DNA of 64,000 nt from positions 15,351-79,350 of the forward strand of contig CAJUAL010000010.1 in assembly GCA_910584405.1 (NCBI GenBank). Direction: 5' to 3'. Under the pieces are notes generated by a model that worked only from the letters and a program-made list of their open reading frames with translations, did not search any database and was not told the DNA's origin. Source of the DNA: an uncultured Vampirovibrio sp. (GTDB taxonomy: Bacteria; Cyanobacteriota; Vampirovibrionia; Gastranaerophilales; Gastranaerophilaceae). This document shows positions 24,985-33,806 of this stretch, one piece after another. Positions within the stretch are counted from its first letter, which is position 1. The number at the start of each line of letters is the position of its first letter. The translations under genes were made by a program, and so were the position numbers.

Positions 24985-25332
24985 TTAACCACCACTTGCA
25001 AGGTTTAATGTACAGCTTGATTTGATGCTGTTGTTTACAAGTGTTTTCAAGCTTGATAATTCGTTATCAATAGCTGTCATTTGTGAATCTATTGAATCTT
25101 TTTCGGTTTGTAACTGGTTATCCAGTTCTTCATAATAAATGTAATCCGCATCTTCTGTATAATCAGGTGTTTGACCGTTTTCATCTTTCATACCGGAATA
25201 GTATTTTTCAATAGCAGACATTTGCGCTAACGCTGCCTGACTTTGGTTTGAAATTGATAAATACTGAAGGTTTAAAAAGTTTTTTTGTAAATTTAGTACG
25301 CTCTTTTGAGCCGCTAATGCTAAGAATGCCAT
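24985..25332 (-). CDS. miniature relative of the ASQAR-type protein
   Basis: The protein has 115 residues, with AAGGAGATG before the ATG. The N-terminus (MAFLALAAQKSVLNLQKNFLNLQ) and C-terminus (DSQMTAIDNELSSLKTLVNNSI) resemble the two ends of the 599-residue protein at 14482, with the large middle missing. The Tyr-rich centre (YIYYEELDNQLQTEKDS) leads into a coiled coil. No signal peptide is present. Function is unknown; it may be a short subunit or accessory of the same surface or export system. Confidence 0.65.
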   Translation of the reverse strand: MAFLALAAQKSVLNLQKNFLNLQYLSISNQSQAALAQMSAIEKYYSGMKDENGQTPDYTEDADYIYYEELDNQLQTEKDSIDSQMTAIDNELSSLKTLVNNSIKSSCTLNLASGG

Positions 25333-25521
25333 AATCTCATCTCCTTATTTTTAAAGTTCTCTCTTCTATATAAAGTTTTTTAGAAACACTCAATTTCAGC
25401 AAAGGGTTTATTTGTTACATTTGTTTACAAAACCATTGTAAATATATTTGTAAATAACTTGCTCATTGACTAAAGTTCAAGTATCATGGATGTATAAGTT
25501 TTGGAGAGGAAAGGTTTAGGG

Positions 25522-26682
25522 ATGCCGAAATTAGCAAGAAGATACGATGAGGGAATGTATACAAGAACTCCTTCTTACGGGGAAATTCGCTATATTCGAC
25601 AAGAACAGTCTCAAATAATACGAAGAAGAAAAAAACATAAAGCAAGAAAAAGAAACCCTTTAAAAGCCCTTATTTCACTTTCACTTCTTGCAATTATGCT
25701 TTTTGGAGCAATGCCTTATTCATTTAATAAACTTTCAAAAGGCTTATTTGTTCCTACTCCATACAGTAAAATCAAAACAGATTTAAGAGATATAGCGTTT
25801 CCTGTTAACAACTATCTTGCAAATTCCTGGACTTTAGGTGAGCGTCAATTCAGCTATTCTGCTAACAGTAAACATTCTAAGATGCTTCCTGTTAAAGAAA
25901 ACGTTAATATGCCTGTTTTAAAACAAGAATTACAGAATTTAACCGAGCTTTATCCGACAATTCAACCGTCAGTTTATGTTTGGGACTATGAAACAGGAAA
26001 TTATGTCGATTTAAACGCTTCAAAAATTTATGCAACAGCAAGTATTATCAAGATACCTGTATTGATTGACGTATTCAAATCAATTGAAGCAGGACAATTC
26101 TCGTTGAATGATAAAATGTTATTAACGGAATACTATAGAACAGAAGGCTCAGGAAGTCTTCAATTTAAAGGAAATGCGCAGTATTCAATTGATGAACTTG
26201 CAAACAAGATGATAACCGAATCAGACAATTCGGCAACAAATATGTTAATAGCAAAAGTCGGTTCAATGACAGATGTAAACTCGTCAATGAGAAGCTGGGG
26301 GCTTAAAAATACACGTGTAAACACTTGGTTACCTGATTTAGGCGGAACAAACTATACAACAGCACGCGAAATGTCACAAATGCTTTATAATATTGACGAA
26401 AACAGCGAGTTTTTAACAGAAGAATCAAGAGCAAGAATTTTCAATTACATGGGGCACGTACACAATAACCGATTAATTCAAGCAGGACTTGGAGCAGGTG
26501 CTACATTTTTACACAAAACAGGCGATATTGGTACAATGCTTGGAGATGCAGGTATTGTAACTGCGCCAAACGGTAAAAAATATATTGTTGTAATTCTGGC
26601 AAACCGCCCTCATAATTCTGTTGCAGGTAAAGATTTTATCGTACACGCTTCTGAAATTATTTATAACTATATGGTGAAATAA
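25522..26682 (+). CDS. class A serine hydrolase, PBP-A-type DD-peptidase (no omega-loop Glu)
   Basis: I choose the ATG at 25522 over a TTG 21 bases earlier; AAAGG lies 8 bases upstream. The product has 386 residues. After a very basic N-terminus there is one membrane anchor (ALISLSLLAIMLFGAM), so the enzyme faces the periplasm. The three class A motifs are present: SIIK (Ser nucleophile), SDN and KTG. In the omega loop the usual E-P-E-L-N pattern reads W-L-P-D-L-G, so the Glu166 general base is missing. That is the pattern of cyanobacterial PBP-A, a DD-peptidase related to class A beta-lactamases. I therefore favour cell-wall carboxypeptidase over drug resistance. Confidence 0.8.
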   Translation: MPKLARRYDEGMYTRTPSYGEIRYIRQEQSQIIRRRKKHKARKRNPLKALISLSLLAIMLFGAMPYSFNKLSKGLFVPTPYSKIKTDLRDIAFPVNNYLANSWTLGERQFSYSANSKHSKMLPVKENVNMPVLKQELQNLTELYPTIQPSVYVWDYETGNYVDLNASKIYATASIIKIPVLIDVFKSIEAGQFSLNDKMLLTEYYRTEGSGSLQFKGNAQYSIDELANKMITESDNSATNMLIAKVGSMTDVNSSMRSWGLKNTRVNTWLPDLGGTNYTTAREMSQMLYNIDENSEFLTEESRARIFNYMGHVHNNRLIQAGLGAGATFLHKTGDIGTMLGDAGIVTAPNGKKYIVVILANRPHNSVAGKDFIVHASEIIYNYMVK

Positions 26683-27626
26683 TGTTAAAAGAATTACTTG
26701 ATACAAATCACTGTTTTAAATTGGTTTGCGGTGCAGGAAACGAAGATGTTGAAGAAATTAAACGTCTTGTTTATGTTTATGCAATAGCAGGGTGCAGATT
26801 TTTTGACCTGTCAGCAAATGAAGAAGTTATCCAAGCAGCAGAAGAAGCTCTTGAAGCTGCAAAAGTTTATGACGCGTATATTTCAGTCAGTGTCGGCATA
26901 AAAAACGACCCGCATGTAAATAAAGCCGTAATAGATTATGACAGATGCGTAAACTGCGGTTCTTGTGAAGCCGTATGCCCGCAAGGCGCAATACATTACG
27001 CTAAGGTTAAAAAAATCAAATGTATAGGCTGCGGAAGATGTTGGAAAGTTTGTTCACGTGCGGCAATCTCTTACGTATCAGAAGAAAAGAATCTTGAAGA
27101 AGTTCTCCCTTCAATTGTTGAAAAAGGAATAGACTGTATAGAATTTCACGCAATGGGCACAGATGAAGAAGAAATAAATACAAAATGGGAATATATTAAT
27201 AACAATTACGAAGGAATTTTAAGTATCTGCACAAGCCGCGGAAAACTAAGCGACGAAGCACTTATAAAACGAATTAAAGATATGATAAAAGACCGTAAAC
27301 CTTATACAACAATAATTCAGGCAGACGGTTTTCCGATGAGCGGCGGAGAGGATGATTATAAAACAACACTCCAAGCTGTTGCAACGGCTGAAATTGTTCA
27401 AAATGCAAATTTACCTGTATACTTAATGCTCTCAGGCGGAACAAATTCAAAAACAACAGAACTTGCGAAAATGTGTAATATTAAATATTCAGGAGTCGCA
27501 GTGGGCTCTTATGCCAGAAAAATTGTCAAAAGATGGATAAACAGAGATGACTTCTGGACAAACCCGAATGTAATTGAAAGTGCGCTCGAAGTTGCAAAAC
27601 CGCTTATTGATACGGTTATATCATAG
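26682..27626 (+). CDS. LdpA-like iron-sulfur protein (2 x [4Fe-4S] ferredoxin + TIM-barrel-like part)
   Basis: This 314-residue protein starts at an ATG that overlaps the preceding stop (TAATG). The N-terminal block FKLVCGAGNEDVEEIKRLVYVYAIAGC is typical of cyanobacterial LdpA. Two ferredoxin motifs follow: CVNCGSCEAVCP and CIGCGRCWKVC. The C-terminal part has ADGFPMSGGED, MLSGGTNSKT and VAVGSYARKIV, the LdpA_C signature region. In Synechococcus LdpA senses redox state for the circadian clock. A photosynthesis or clock role is unlikely here; a redox-sensing function may be older. The identification is from recalled motifs. Confidence 0.75.
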   Translation: MLKELLDTNHCFKLVCGAGNEDVEEIKRLVYVYAIAGCRFFDLSANEEVIQAAEEALEAAKVYDAYISVSVGIKNDPHVNKAVIDYDRCVNCGSCEAVCPQGAIHYAKVKKIKCIGCGRCWKVCSRAAISYVSEEKNLEEVLPSIVEKGIDCIEFHAMGTDEEEINTKWEYINNNYEGILSICTSRGKLSDEALIKRIKDMIKDRKPYTTIIQADGFPMSGGEDDYKTTLQAVATAEIVQNANLPVYLMLSGGTNSKTTELAKMCNIKYSGVAVGSYARKIVKRWINRDDFWTNPNVIESALEVAKPLIDTVIS

Positions 27627-27638
27627 GTTTTAATTATT

Positions 27639-28223
27639 ATGGAAATTTATTATTTAAAAAAAGAAGAATTTCTTAATTCCGTCAATATCGAATCCCTCGA
27701 AAAATTTACTGACGGAAGAGAATACAAATGCCGTGAAAAATATCTTGAACATTTATGCGGATTGTTTTTAGTAAAATTTATTGCTAAAAACATTTACAAC
27801 GTAGAAGATACAGAAATTGTTTTAAAAAATCATAAACCTGTTTTTGCAAACCATAAATTGAACTTTAGTATTTCACACTCCAAAAACATAGTAATGGCGG
27901 CATTTAACAACAAAAATATCGGGCTTGATGTTGAATATATGTACCCCAGAGATTACAAACGCATAATGGAAAGATATAACAGAAACATTAAAAACCCTAC
28001 CCGCCACGATTTTTACAGGTTCTGGACACTTCACGAAGCAGAAATCAAACTTAACTCAGAACCTAAATCAATATATTGTGCGTTTTTAAATGAAGACTAC
28101 GTTTATACCTGTGTTTCAGACAGTGTTATTGTAACAAAATACGGAATAAAAGAACTTACATTAAAAAGTAAAAACATTAACCTTGAAGAAGAATACGAGA
28201 ACCCGCAAAATTTAAAAGCCTAA
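27639..28223 (+). CDS. 4'-phosphopantetheinyl transferase (Sfp-like)
   Basis: The protein has 194 residues. The metal and CoA-binding blocks NFSISHSKNIVMAAF, IGLDVEYM and FWTLHEAEIKL (the WxxKEA-type motif) are in the expected order. These enzymes attach phosphopantetheine to acyl carrier or carrier-protein Ser residues. It is shorter than Sfp (about 225 residues), and the usual KEA reads HEA, so partner choice is uncertain. It follows the LdpA-like gene closely. Confidence 0.85.
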   Translation: MEIYYLKKEEFLNSVNIESLEKFTDGREYKCREKYLEHLCGLFLVKFIAKNIYNVEDTEIVLKNHKPVFANHKLNFSISHSKNIVMAAFNNKNIGLDVEYMYPRDYKRIMERYNRNIKNPTRHDFYRFWTLHEAEIKLNSEPKSIYCAFLNEDYVYTCVSDSVIVTKYGIKELTLKSKNINLEEEYENPQNLKA

Positions 28224-28295
28224 GTTGAATAAAAGTTTTGTTTGTTATAAATTAAGCATGTGTAATATATTATACGTAAAAGAAGGAGAACTCAA

Positions 28296-29255
28296 ATGAG
28301 TGAAAGAAAATTAGTTGGAACAAACGAAATGTTCAAAAAAGCATTAGCCGGCGGATACGCTATCGGTGCTTACAACGTAAACAACATGGAAATTTTACAA
28401 GGTATTGCAGAAGCTGCTGAAGAAACTCAATCACCTATCATTTTACAGGTTTCAGCAGGTGCAAGAAAATATGCTAACCAAACTTACCTTATTAAATTAG
28501 TAGAAGCAGCATTAGCTACAACTACAGTACCTATCGCATTACACTTAGACCACGGTGCAGATTTTGAAATTTGTAAAGCTTGTATCGACGGCGGATTCTC
28601 ATCAGTTATGATTGACGGTTCAAGATTCCCATTCGAAGAAAACGTAGCTTTAACTAAAAAAGTTGTTGAATATGCTCACGAAAGAGGAGTTTCAGTAGAA
28701 GCTGAACTTGGTAAATTAGCAGGTGTAGAAGACGACGTTAACGTTGATGCTAAAGATGCTAAATATACTAACGTTAAAGAAGCTGTTGAATTTGTTAAAC
28801 AAACAGGTTGTGACTCATTAGCAATTGCTATCGGAACATCACACGGTGCTTACAAATTCGCAGGCGAAGCTAAATTAGACTTCGAAAGACTTAAAGAAAT
28901 TAAAGACGCATTAAAAGAAGCTGGATTCGGAGATTACCCAATCGTTCTTCACGGTTCATCTTCAGTTCCTGCAGAATTTGTTGCTAAATGTAATAAATTC
29001 GGCGGTAACTTACCAAACGCTCAAGGTGTTCCAGAAGAAATGCTTAAATATGCTTCTCAACACGGTGTTGCAAAAATCAATATCGATACAGATTTAAGAC
29101 TTGCAATGACATCAACTATCAGAGAATTTTTCATTGAACATCCTGAAAAATTCGACCCAAGAGAATATATGGGACCAGGTAGAACTGCTGTTAAAGAAAT
29201 GGTTATGCACAAAATGCGTGATGTATTAGGTACAGCAGGACATGCTCAAGACTAA
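28296..29255 (+). CDS. fba: fructose-bisphosphate aldolase, class II
   Basis: This 319-residue zinc enzyme has the class II signatures: HLDHG (His83, Asp85, His86) and the second His-bearing strand VLHGSSSVP. The N-terminus (AIGAYNVNNMEILQGIAEAAEETQSPIILQ) and INIDTDLRLAMT are also typical. It splits fructose-1,6-bisphosphate in glycolysis and reverses in gluconeogenesis. Codon use looks biased to a few codons, as in a highly expressed gene. GAAGGAGAA precedes the ATG, and a strong terminator follows. Confidence 0.97.
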   Translation: MSERKLVGTNEMFKKALAGGYAIGAYNVNNMEILQGIAEAAEETQSPIILQVSAGARKYANQTYLIKLVEAALATTTVPIALHLDHGADFEICKACIDGGFSSVMIDGSRFPFEENVALTKKVVEYAHERGVSVEAELGKLAGVEDDVNVDAKDAKYTNVKEAVEFVKQTGCDSLAIAIGTSHGAYKFAGEAKLDFERLKEIKDALKEAGFGDYPIVLHGSSSVPAEFVAKCNKFGGNLPNAQGVPEEMLKYASQHGVAKINIDTDLRLAMTSTIREFFIEHPEKFDPREYMGPGRTAVKEMVMHKMRDVLGTAGHAQD

Positions 29256-29280
29256 TTCATGAACAGTATTTAGTTTTAAA

Positions 29281-29310
29281 ATCCCACCTTAAAAAGGTGG
29301 GATTTTTTAT
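29281..29310 (+). terminator. rho-independent terminator after fba
   Basis: ATCCCACCTT (29281-29290) and AAGGTGGGAT (29294-29303) form a perfect stem followed by TTTTTATTTTTT. The flanking AAAA/TTTT lets it act in the other direction as well. Confidence 0.9.
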
Positions 29311-30070
29311 TTTTTACTTAGTTCTTTATATTTTTTCATATAGTTCATGTTTTTATTTTTCATAATCCAAGAAGTACAATGTATTCCACTTTCCGCAACT
29401 TTATTAGCGTAATTATAATCACATAAACCGTTTTCATCCGCATTTATACTGCCTGAGGGAACAATACCCTCTGACGTAATATTAAACTGAAAAATATCAA
29501 CGCCATATTGATTTGGTTTTCGTTCCCCATTTACATCTACTCTAATCATACCGCACAATGCTTTATTTGTACAACCTGTGCCTGAGGAAAAAAATAATAT
29601 AGGCAAACCATTTAATAAATTTACTCCAGCATAGCGCTGCCAAGTATCAGGCTGCCATGGAACTTGTTGACCTCTTGCATTAATGTATTTTTTAGCAAAG
29701 CAACCCGTTTTAGATGTTCCACAAACTTGAGCAGTTTTTAAAACGGGTAGAAAATAATTCATTAGTTTATTTGCACCTTCTGTCGTATCACCTTTCCCAA
29801 TATCCCAGGATTCGACATCTCCATTTTCATATACTGCAAGCTTGTAAGCTCTTGATAAAATCGAATGTGCGGCTTCCAGTTTAACAACAGTTTGTTTTGT
29901 TTGAAGTTTTGTATTTAATGACGGAATAGTAATTGCGGCAACAACTCCGATTATTCCAAGGGTAATTAAAGTTTCCGCTAATGTGAAACCCTCCTCGCGA
30001 AAACCGCGGCCTATAAGCGGAAAAAGACTACCCCCCCCCGCAATTCTAATTTACTTCTATTTCTTAACAT
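29307..30070 (-). pseudogene. prepilin-like gene, frame broken at a G9 tract (possible phase-variable OFF state)
   Basis: An ATG at 30070 with GGAGAGAAAA upstream begins a frame that soon ends at a stop (MLRNRSKLELRGGVVFFRL). The rest, from EEGFTLAETLITLGIIGVVAA to the stop near 29307 (about 225 residues), lies in the next frame and has no ATG, GTG or TTG before the prepilin motif. Exactly one extra G in the nine-G run (complement of 30031-30039) would join the two. The body is otherwise free of stops and has a Cys-rich pseudopilin tail, so decay looks recent or reversible. A sequencing or assembly error is the main alternative. It lies 13 bases after the secreted protein gene at 30084. Confidence 0.75.
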
Positions 30071-30083
30071 TTTTCTCTCCTAT

Positions 30084-30551
30084 TTATTTACAATATCCGA
30101 CTTCACGCATTTTTCCTTTATATTGATATCCCATATAAGCGCACATATGTTCACCTGTTAATTTTCTGCCATTTACTGTTATGTGTTTTTTATAAGGACA
30201 ACCTTTAGGTCTTACCTGAATTGTTGGCTGATAATAAGATTCTACATTACCTCTTTTAACTAACTTTTGGAAATGTTGATTCATTAAAGCATTATCACGT
30301 TTTTCAGCTGCACGCAACATATCCATAGCTATTGCATCTAATTCATCTCTTAACGGGTCTGATGCTTCTTGCGGCAAAGTTGGAAGCTTTGGAGCTTGTG
30401 TATTATAACCTGGTTTTTTATAAGCAGATGACGGTGCTAAGTCTTGTGTATCAACAGAAGTTCCAAAACTCGGAGCGCCGGGTCTGCTTACATCTGCCAA
30501 AACAGATGTACCGATTAAAACCAATGCCGTTAATAATATAAACTTTTTCAT
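30084..30551 (-). CDS. small secreted protein of unknown function
   Basis: The protein has 155 residues with a signal peptide (MKKFILLTALVLIGTSVLA). A Pro/Ser-rich stretch (about 20-65) leads to a helical segment (DELDAIAMDMLRAAEKRDNALMNQHFQKLVKRG) and a C-terminal part with three or four Cys (CPYKKH, HMCAYMGYQYKG, GYCK), probably disulfide-bonded in the periplasm. The family is not recognised. It is upstream of the switched-off prepilin gene in the same unit, so a surface role is possible. Confidence 0.7.
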   Translation of the reverse strand: MKKFILLTALVLIGTSVLADVSRPGAPSFGTSVDTQDLAPSSAYKKPGYNTQAPKLPTLPQEASDPLRDELDAIAMDMLRAAEKRDNALMNQHFQKLVKRGNVESYYQPTIQVRPKGCPYKKHITVNGRKLTGEHMCAYMGYQYKGKMREVGYCK

Positions 30552-30646
30552 ACACTCTCCTTTTTTGTCAGTATAGCATATTTTTCGGATGTTGAAAAGT
30601 GTATTTTTATGCTAAAATCGGCTTATAGTATTTAAAGGGATATAAA

Positions 30647-32032
30647 ATGTTTGATAATTTAAGCGAAAAACTTCAAAATATAATTTCAAAAACACACTCT
30701 CAAGAACTTACACAAGACAATATGCAAGAAGCTTTGCGCGAAATTCGCAGAGCATTATTGGAAGCAGACGTTAACCTGCGTGTTGTGAAATCATTTATTT
30801 CATCAATAAAAGATAAAGCTGAAGGTGAAAATGTTTTGCAAGGAGTAAATCCTTCTCAACAATTGGTAAAAATTGTTCACGATGAACTTGTAGAGCTTTT
30901 GGGAAAAGAAGTTAAACCGCTTGATTTATCAGGACATCCGAGTTTAATTATGATGCTTGGTTTGCAAGGTTCAGGTAAAACAACATCATCTGCAAAGCTT
31001 GCCGTTAAACTAAAAAAAGAAGGCAAAAATCCTCTGCTTGTAGCCTGTGACGTATATCGTCCGGCTGCGATTTCACAGTTAAAAACTCTTGGACAAGAAA
31101 TCGGTTGTGAAGTTTTTACAATTGAAGGCTCAACAGATGTTCAAAATATTGTACAAAGTGCAATAAATTACGCGAAAGAAAACGGCTTCAATGTTGTAAT
31201 TTTAGATACCGCAGGAAGGTTACAAATAGATACCGAAATGATGTCTGAACTTTTGATTATCGATAGAGTATTCCGCCCGCATGAAAAATTGCTTGTAATT
31301 GATGCTATGACAGGTCAAGAATCTGTTAATGTTGCAGAGAATTTTGATGCTCAAATAGGCTTAACAGGCTTAATTTTAACAAAATTAGACGGTGATTCCC
31401 GCGGAGGTTCAGCGTTATCCGTTGTTCACTGCACCGGAAAACCTATCAAATTAACAGGTACGGGCGAAAAACTTAACGCACTTGAAGATTTTTATCCTGA
31501 ACGTATGGCAACAAGAATCTTAGGTATGGGTGATATCGTATCACTTGTTGAACGTGCTCAGGAAGTTTTTGATGAAAAAGAAGCTTTGAAAATGCAAGAA
31601 AAAATGTCAAAAGCTGAATTTTCATTCAATGACTTTTTAAATATGCAAAAACAAATGAAAATGTTTGGTTCAATGGATCAAATTTTAGGAATGCTTCCGG
31701 GGGTTAATCTTAAACAAGCCGATAGAGAAAAGATTTCACACGCTACAGACACAGAATTTAAAAAGATAGAAGTATTTATCCAAAGTATGACGCCTGATGA
31801 GCGCGAGCATCCCGAACTTATGAACACAAGCCGTAAAAAACGTATTGCAAAAGGCTGCGGTATGGATATGCACACAGTAAATCAATATGTTAAACAGTTT
31901 GAACAAATGCGTCAAATGATGGGCGGAATGAACAAAATGCAAAAAATGTTCGGCGGCTTTGGCAAAGGAAACGAGAAAAAAGCCATGGTTAAAGCCATGA
32001 ATGCCATGAAAATGATGAGAAAGTTTAAATAA
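30647..32032 (+). CDS. ffh: signal recognition particle protein Ffh
   Basis: The protein has 461 residues. The N domain starts MFDNLSEKLQNIISK; the G domain has GLQGSGKTTSSAKLA, CDVYRPAAI, DTAGRLQ and TKLDGD. The C-terminal M domain is rich in Met (for example MMGGMNKMQKMFGGFGKG) and binds SRP RNA and signal sequences. Ffh targets membrane proteins cotranslationally. The matching 4.5S RNA gene is not found in this window. Its stop overlaps the end of convergent hydF by 8 bases. Confidence 0.97.
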   Translation: MFDNLSEKLQNIISKTHSQELTQDNMQEALREIRRALLEADVNLRVVKSFISSIKDKAEGENVLQGVNPSQQLVKIVHDELVELLGKEVKPLDLSGHPSLIMMLGLQGSGKTTSSAKLAVKLKKEGKNPLLVACDVYRPAAISQLKTLGQEIGCEVFTIEGSTDVQNIVQSAINYAKENGFNVVILDTAGRLQIDTEMMSELLIIDRVFRPHEKLLVIDAMTGQESVNVAENFDAQIGLTGLILTKLDGDSRGGSALSVVHCTGKPIKLTGTGEKLNALEDFYPERMATRILGMGDIVSLVERAQEVFDEKEALKMQEKMSKAEFSFNDFLNMQKQMKMFGSMDQILGMLPGVNLKQADREKISHATDTEFKKIEVFIQSMTPDEREHPELMNTSRKKRIAKGCGMDMHTVNQYVKQFEQMRQMMGGMNKMQKMFGGFGKGNEKKAMVKAMNAMKMMRKFK

Positions 32033-33200
32033 GCGGTTTTATTGCCCTTTGCAAAATTCCCAAACAGTGTGAAATTGCGATGCCGTAGTTTGTAATAGGA
32101 ACCCCTTTTTGTCCTGCAATTAAGATTCTTGATAAAACTTCGCGTCTGTTTGTCATACACGCACCGCAATGGATTACAAGCGCATAATCTGAAATATCAG
32201 GAAAATCATGTCCTGAAATATTATCAATAACTAAATTCTTACCTGTTTTTTTACGCAAAAGATTAGGAATCTTAACCCGTCCTATATCATCTTCTATCGC
32301 GTGATGCGTACAACTTTCAAGTATTAAAACTCTATCCCCGTCTTTGAGATTTTCAATTGCTTGCGCGCCTTCAATAAATGCGTCTAAATCGCCCTTTAAT
32401 CTTGCAAAAAGTATAGAAAAAGATGTTAAAGGAATACTTTCAGGCACAATTTCAGCCACTTTACGAAACGCCTGAGAATCAGTTACAACAAGAGCAGGAG
32501 GAGTTTTTAAACTGTCTAAAGCCTCTTGCAGCTCGCTTTCTTTTACAACAAGAGTAATACAATTACTGTCCAATAAATCCCTGATAGTCTGTACCTGCGG
32601 CAGTATTAAACGGCCTTTCGGAGCTTCTTTATCAATCGGCGTTACAAGAATTACCACACTTTTTTCATCAACCAAATCCCCGACAATTTTTGGTGAATTT
32701 ACAAACTCGTCAGGCAAAAGCTTAATCAAAGCCTGCTTGAATTTATTCACAAGCTCAGAGTCGGTTTTTACAGAAGTTTGCAAGATATTTTCATAAGGCA
32801 ATTCAACATCAAGCGGCTTTATATCGGTTTTATTAACAACCACAATAAAAGGAATACTAAGTTCATTGAACTTTTCAATCAAACTTTTTTCATACTCATC
32901 AACACCGTTATAATCACAAACCACAACAGCGACATCTGTACGGTTAAGAATTTTCATGGTTTTTTCAATACGTTCAGCCCCAAGCGCGCTTTTATCGTCA
33001 ATTCCCGCTGTATCCAAGAATGTAACAGGGCCAATCGGCAAAAGCTCCATAGATTTTTCAACAACATCAGTTGTAGTACCCGCAATCTCAGACACAATCG
33101 CAATATCCTGACCTGTGATACGGTTTAACAAAGAGGATTTACCAACATTCGTCTTACCAAAAATCCCGATATGTAAACGCATTGATTTTAATGTTTTCAT
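32025..33200 (-). CDS. hydF: [FeFe]-hydrogenase maturation GTPase HydF
   Basis: I use the ATG at 33200 with AGGAA upstream; the product has 391 residues. The GTPase part has GKTNVGKSSLLN, the DTAGI switch region and NKTD. The C-terminal part has the HydF metal-cluster residues ESCTHH and, about 48 residues later, HCGACM. HydF is the scaffold on which HydE and HydG build the precursor cluster before transfer to the hydrogenase. hydG is at 8820 on the other strand, so maturation genes are scattered. Confidence 0.95.
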   Translation of the reverse strand: MKTLKSMRLHIGIFGKTNVGKSSLLNRITGQDIAIVSEIAGTTTDVVEKSMELLPIGPVTFLDTAGIDDKSALGAERIEKTMKILNRTDVAVVVCDYNGVDEYEKSLIEKFNELSIPFIVVVNKTDIKPLDVELPYENILQTSVKTDSELVNKFKQALIKLLPDEFVNSPKIVGDLVDEKSVVILVTPIDKEAPKGRLILPQVQTIRDLLDSNCITLVVKESELQEALDSLKTPPALVVTDSQAFRKVAEIVPESIPLTSFSILFARLKGDLDAFIEGAQAIENLKDGDRVLILESCTHHAIEDDIGRVKIPNLLRKKTGKNLVIDNISGHDFPDISDYALVIHCGACMTNRREVLSRILIAGQKGVPITNYGIAISHCLGILQRAIKPLI

Positions 33201-33245
33201 AAGCAAATTCCTATATTACCAAAAGGACTTAATTTTAATAAAAAA

Positions 33246-33268
33246 CGCGACCACTAAAAGCGGTCGCG
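33246..33268 (-). terminator. rho-independent terminator after rpsO
   Basis: CGCGACC (33246-33252) and GGTCGCG (33262-33268) form the stem; on the minus strand six T follow (complement of 33240-33245). Confidence 0.85.
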
Positions 33269-33289
33269 CTTTTCAAAGTTTTATCAGAA

Positions 33290-33559
33290 TTAACCTCTGA
33301 TACCTAATTTTTTAATCAATTCTCTGTATTCGTCAAGGTTTTGAGATTTGATGTAAGCAAGTAATCTTTTTCTTTTACCTACCATCATCAAAAGACCTCT
33401 TTTTGTAGCGAAATCTTTTTTGTTTGATTTCAAGTGTTCTGTTAACTCACTGATTTTTTGAGTCATCATAGCTACTTGTACTGCTGAAGAGCCGGTATCT
33501 TTTTCGTTTTTACCGTATTCCTTAACGATTTCTTGTTTGTTTTTTAAGTTAATTGACAT
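33290..33559 (-). CDS. rpsO: 30S ribosomal protein S15
   Basis: The ATG at 33559 with AAAGGAAAA upstream gives the standard 89 residues; a longer frame would add an unlikely 18. The start MSINLKNKQEIVKEYG and the blocks TGSSAVQVAMMTQKISELTEHLK and RGLLMMVGKRKRLLAYIKSQN are typical. S15 binds the central domain of 16S rRNA. In many bacteria it represses its own mRNA; the leader here is AT-rich and I see no clear copy of a known control element. Confidence 0.96.
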   Translation of the reverse strand: MSINLKNKQEIVKEYGKNEKDTGSSAVQVAMMTQKISELTEHLKSNKKDFATKRGLLMMVGKRKRLLAYIKSQNLDEYRELIKKLGIRG

Positions 33560-33710
33560 TATTAGTTTTCCTTTTTTACTTGTGGAGTATATATCAGACA
33601 GTTTTACGACCATCTTTTTATTTACCCCTGTTGAGTGATTATTGGCGTAAGCACTCTACATGATGATAATAATATAGCCAAAAAAATTTGTCAACAAAGC
33701 ATAAGAAAAA

Positions 33711-33729
33711 CCCCGCAATTTCTGCGGGG
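33711..33729 (-). terminator. rho-independent terminator after the long MAISPQG gene
   Basis: CCCCGCA (33711-33717) and TGCGGGG (33723-33729) form the stem; on the minus strand TTTTTCTT follows. Confidence 0.85.
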
Positions 33730-33806
33730 AATATATTTCTACACTACATACCTAACCTTTAAGGATATTTATCACATTATCTTAAATTGAGGAATTAAGA
33801 ATCTTT

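Noticed and set aside
25522..26682. Acquired class A beta-lactamase
   Set aside because: The omega-loop Glu is missing, the composition fits the neighbours, and the gene is coupled to the LdpA-like gene rather than to mobile elements.
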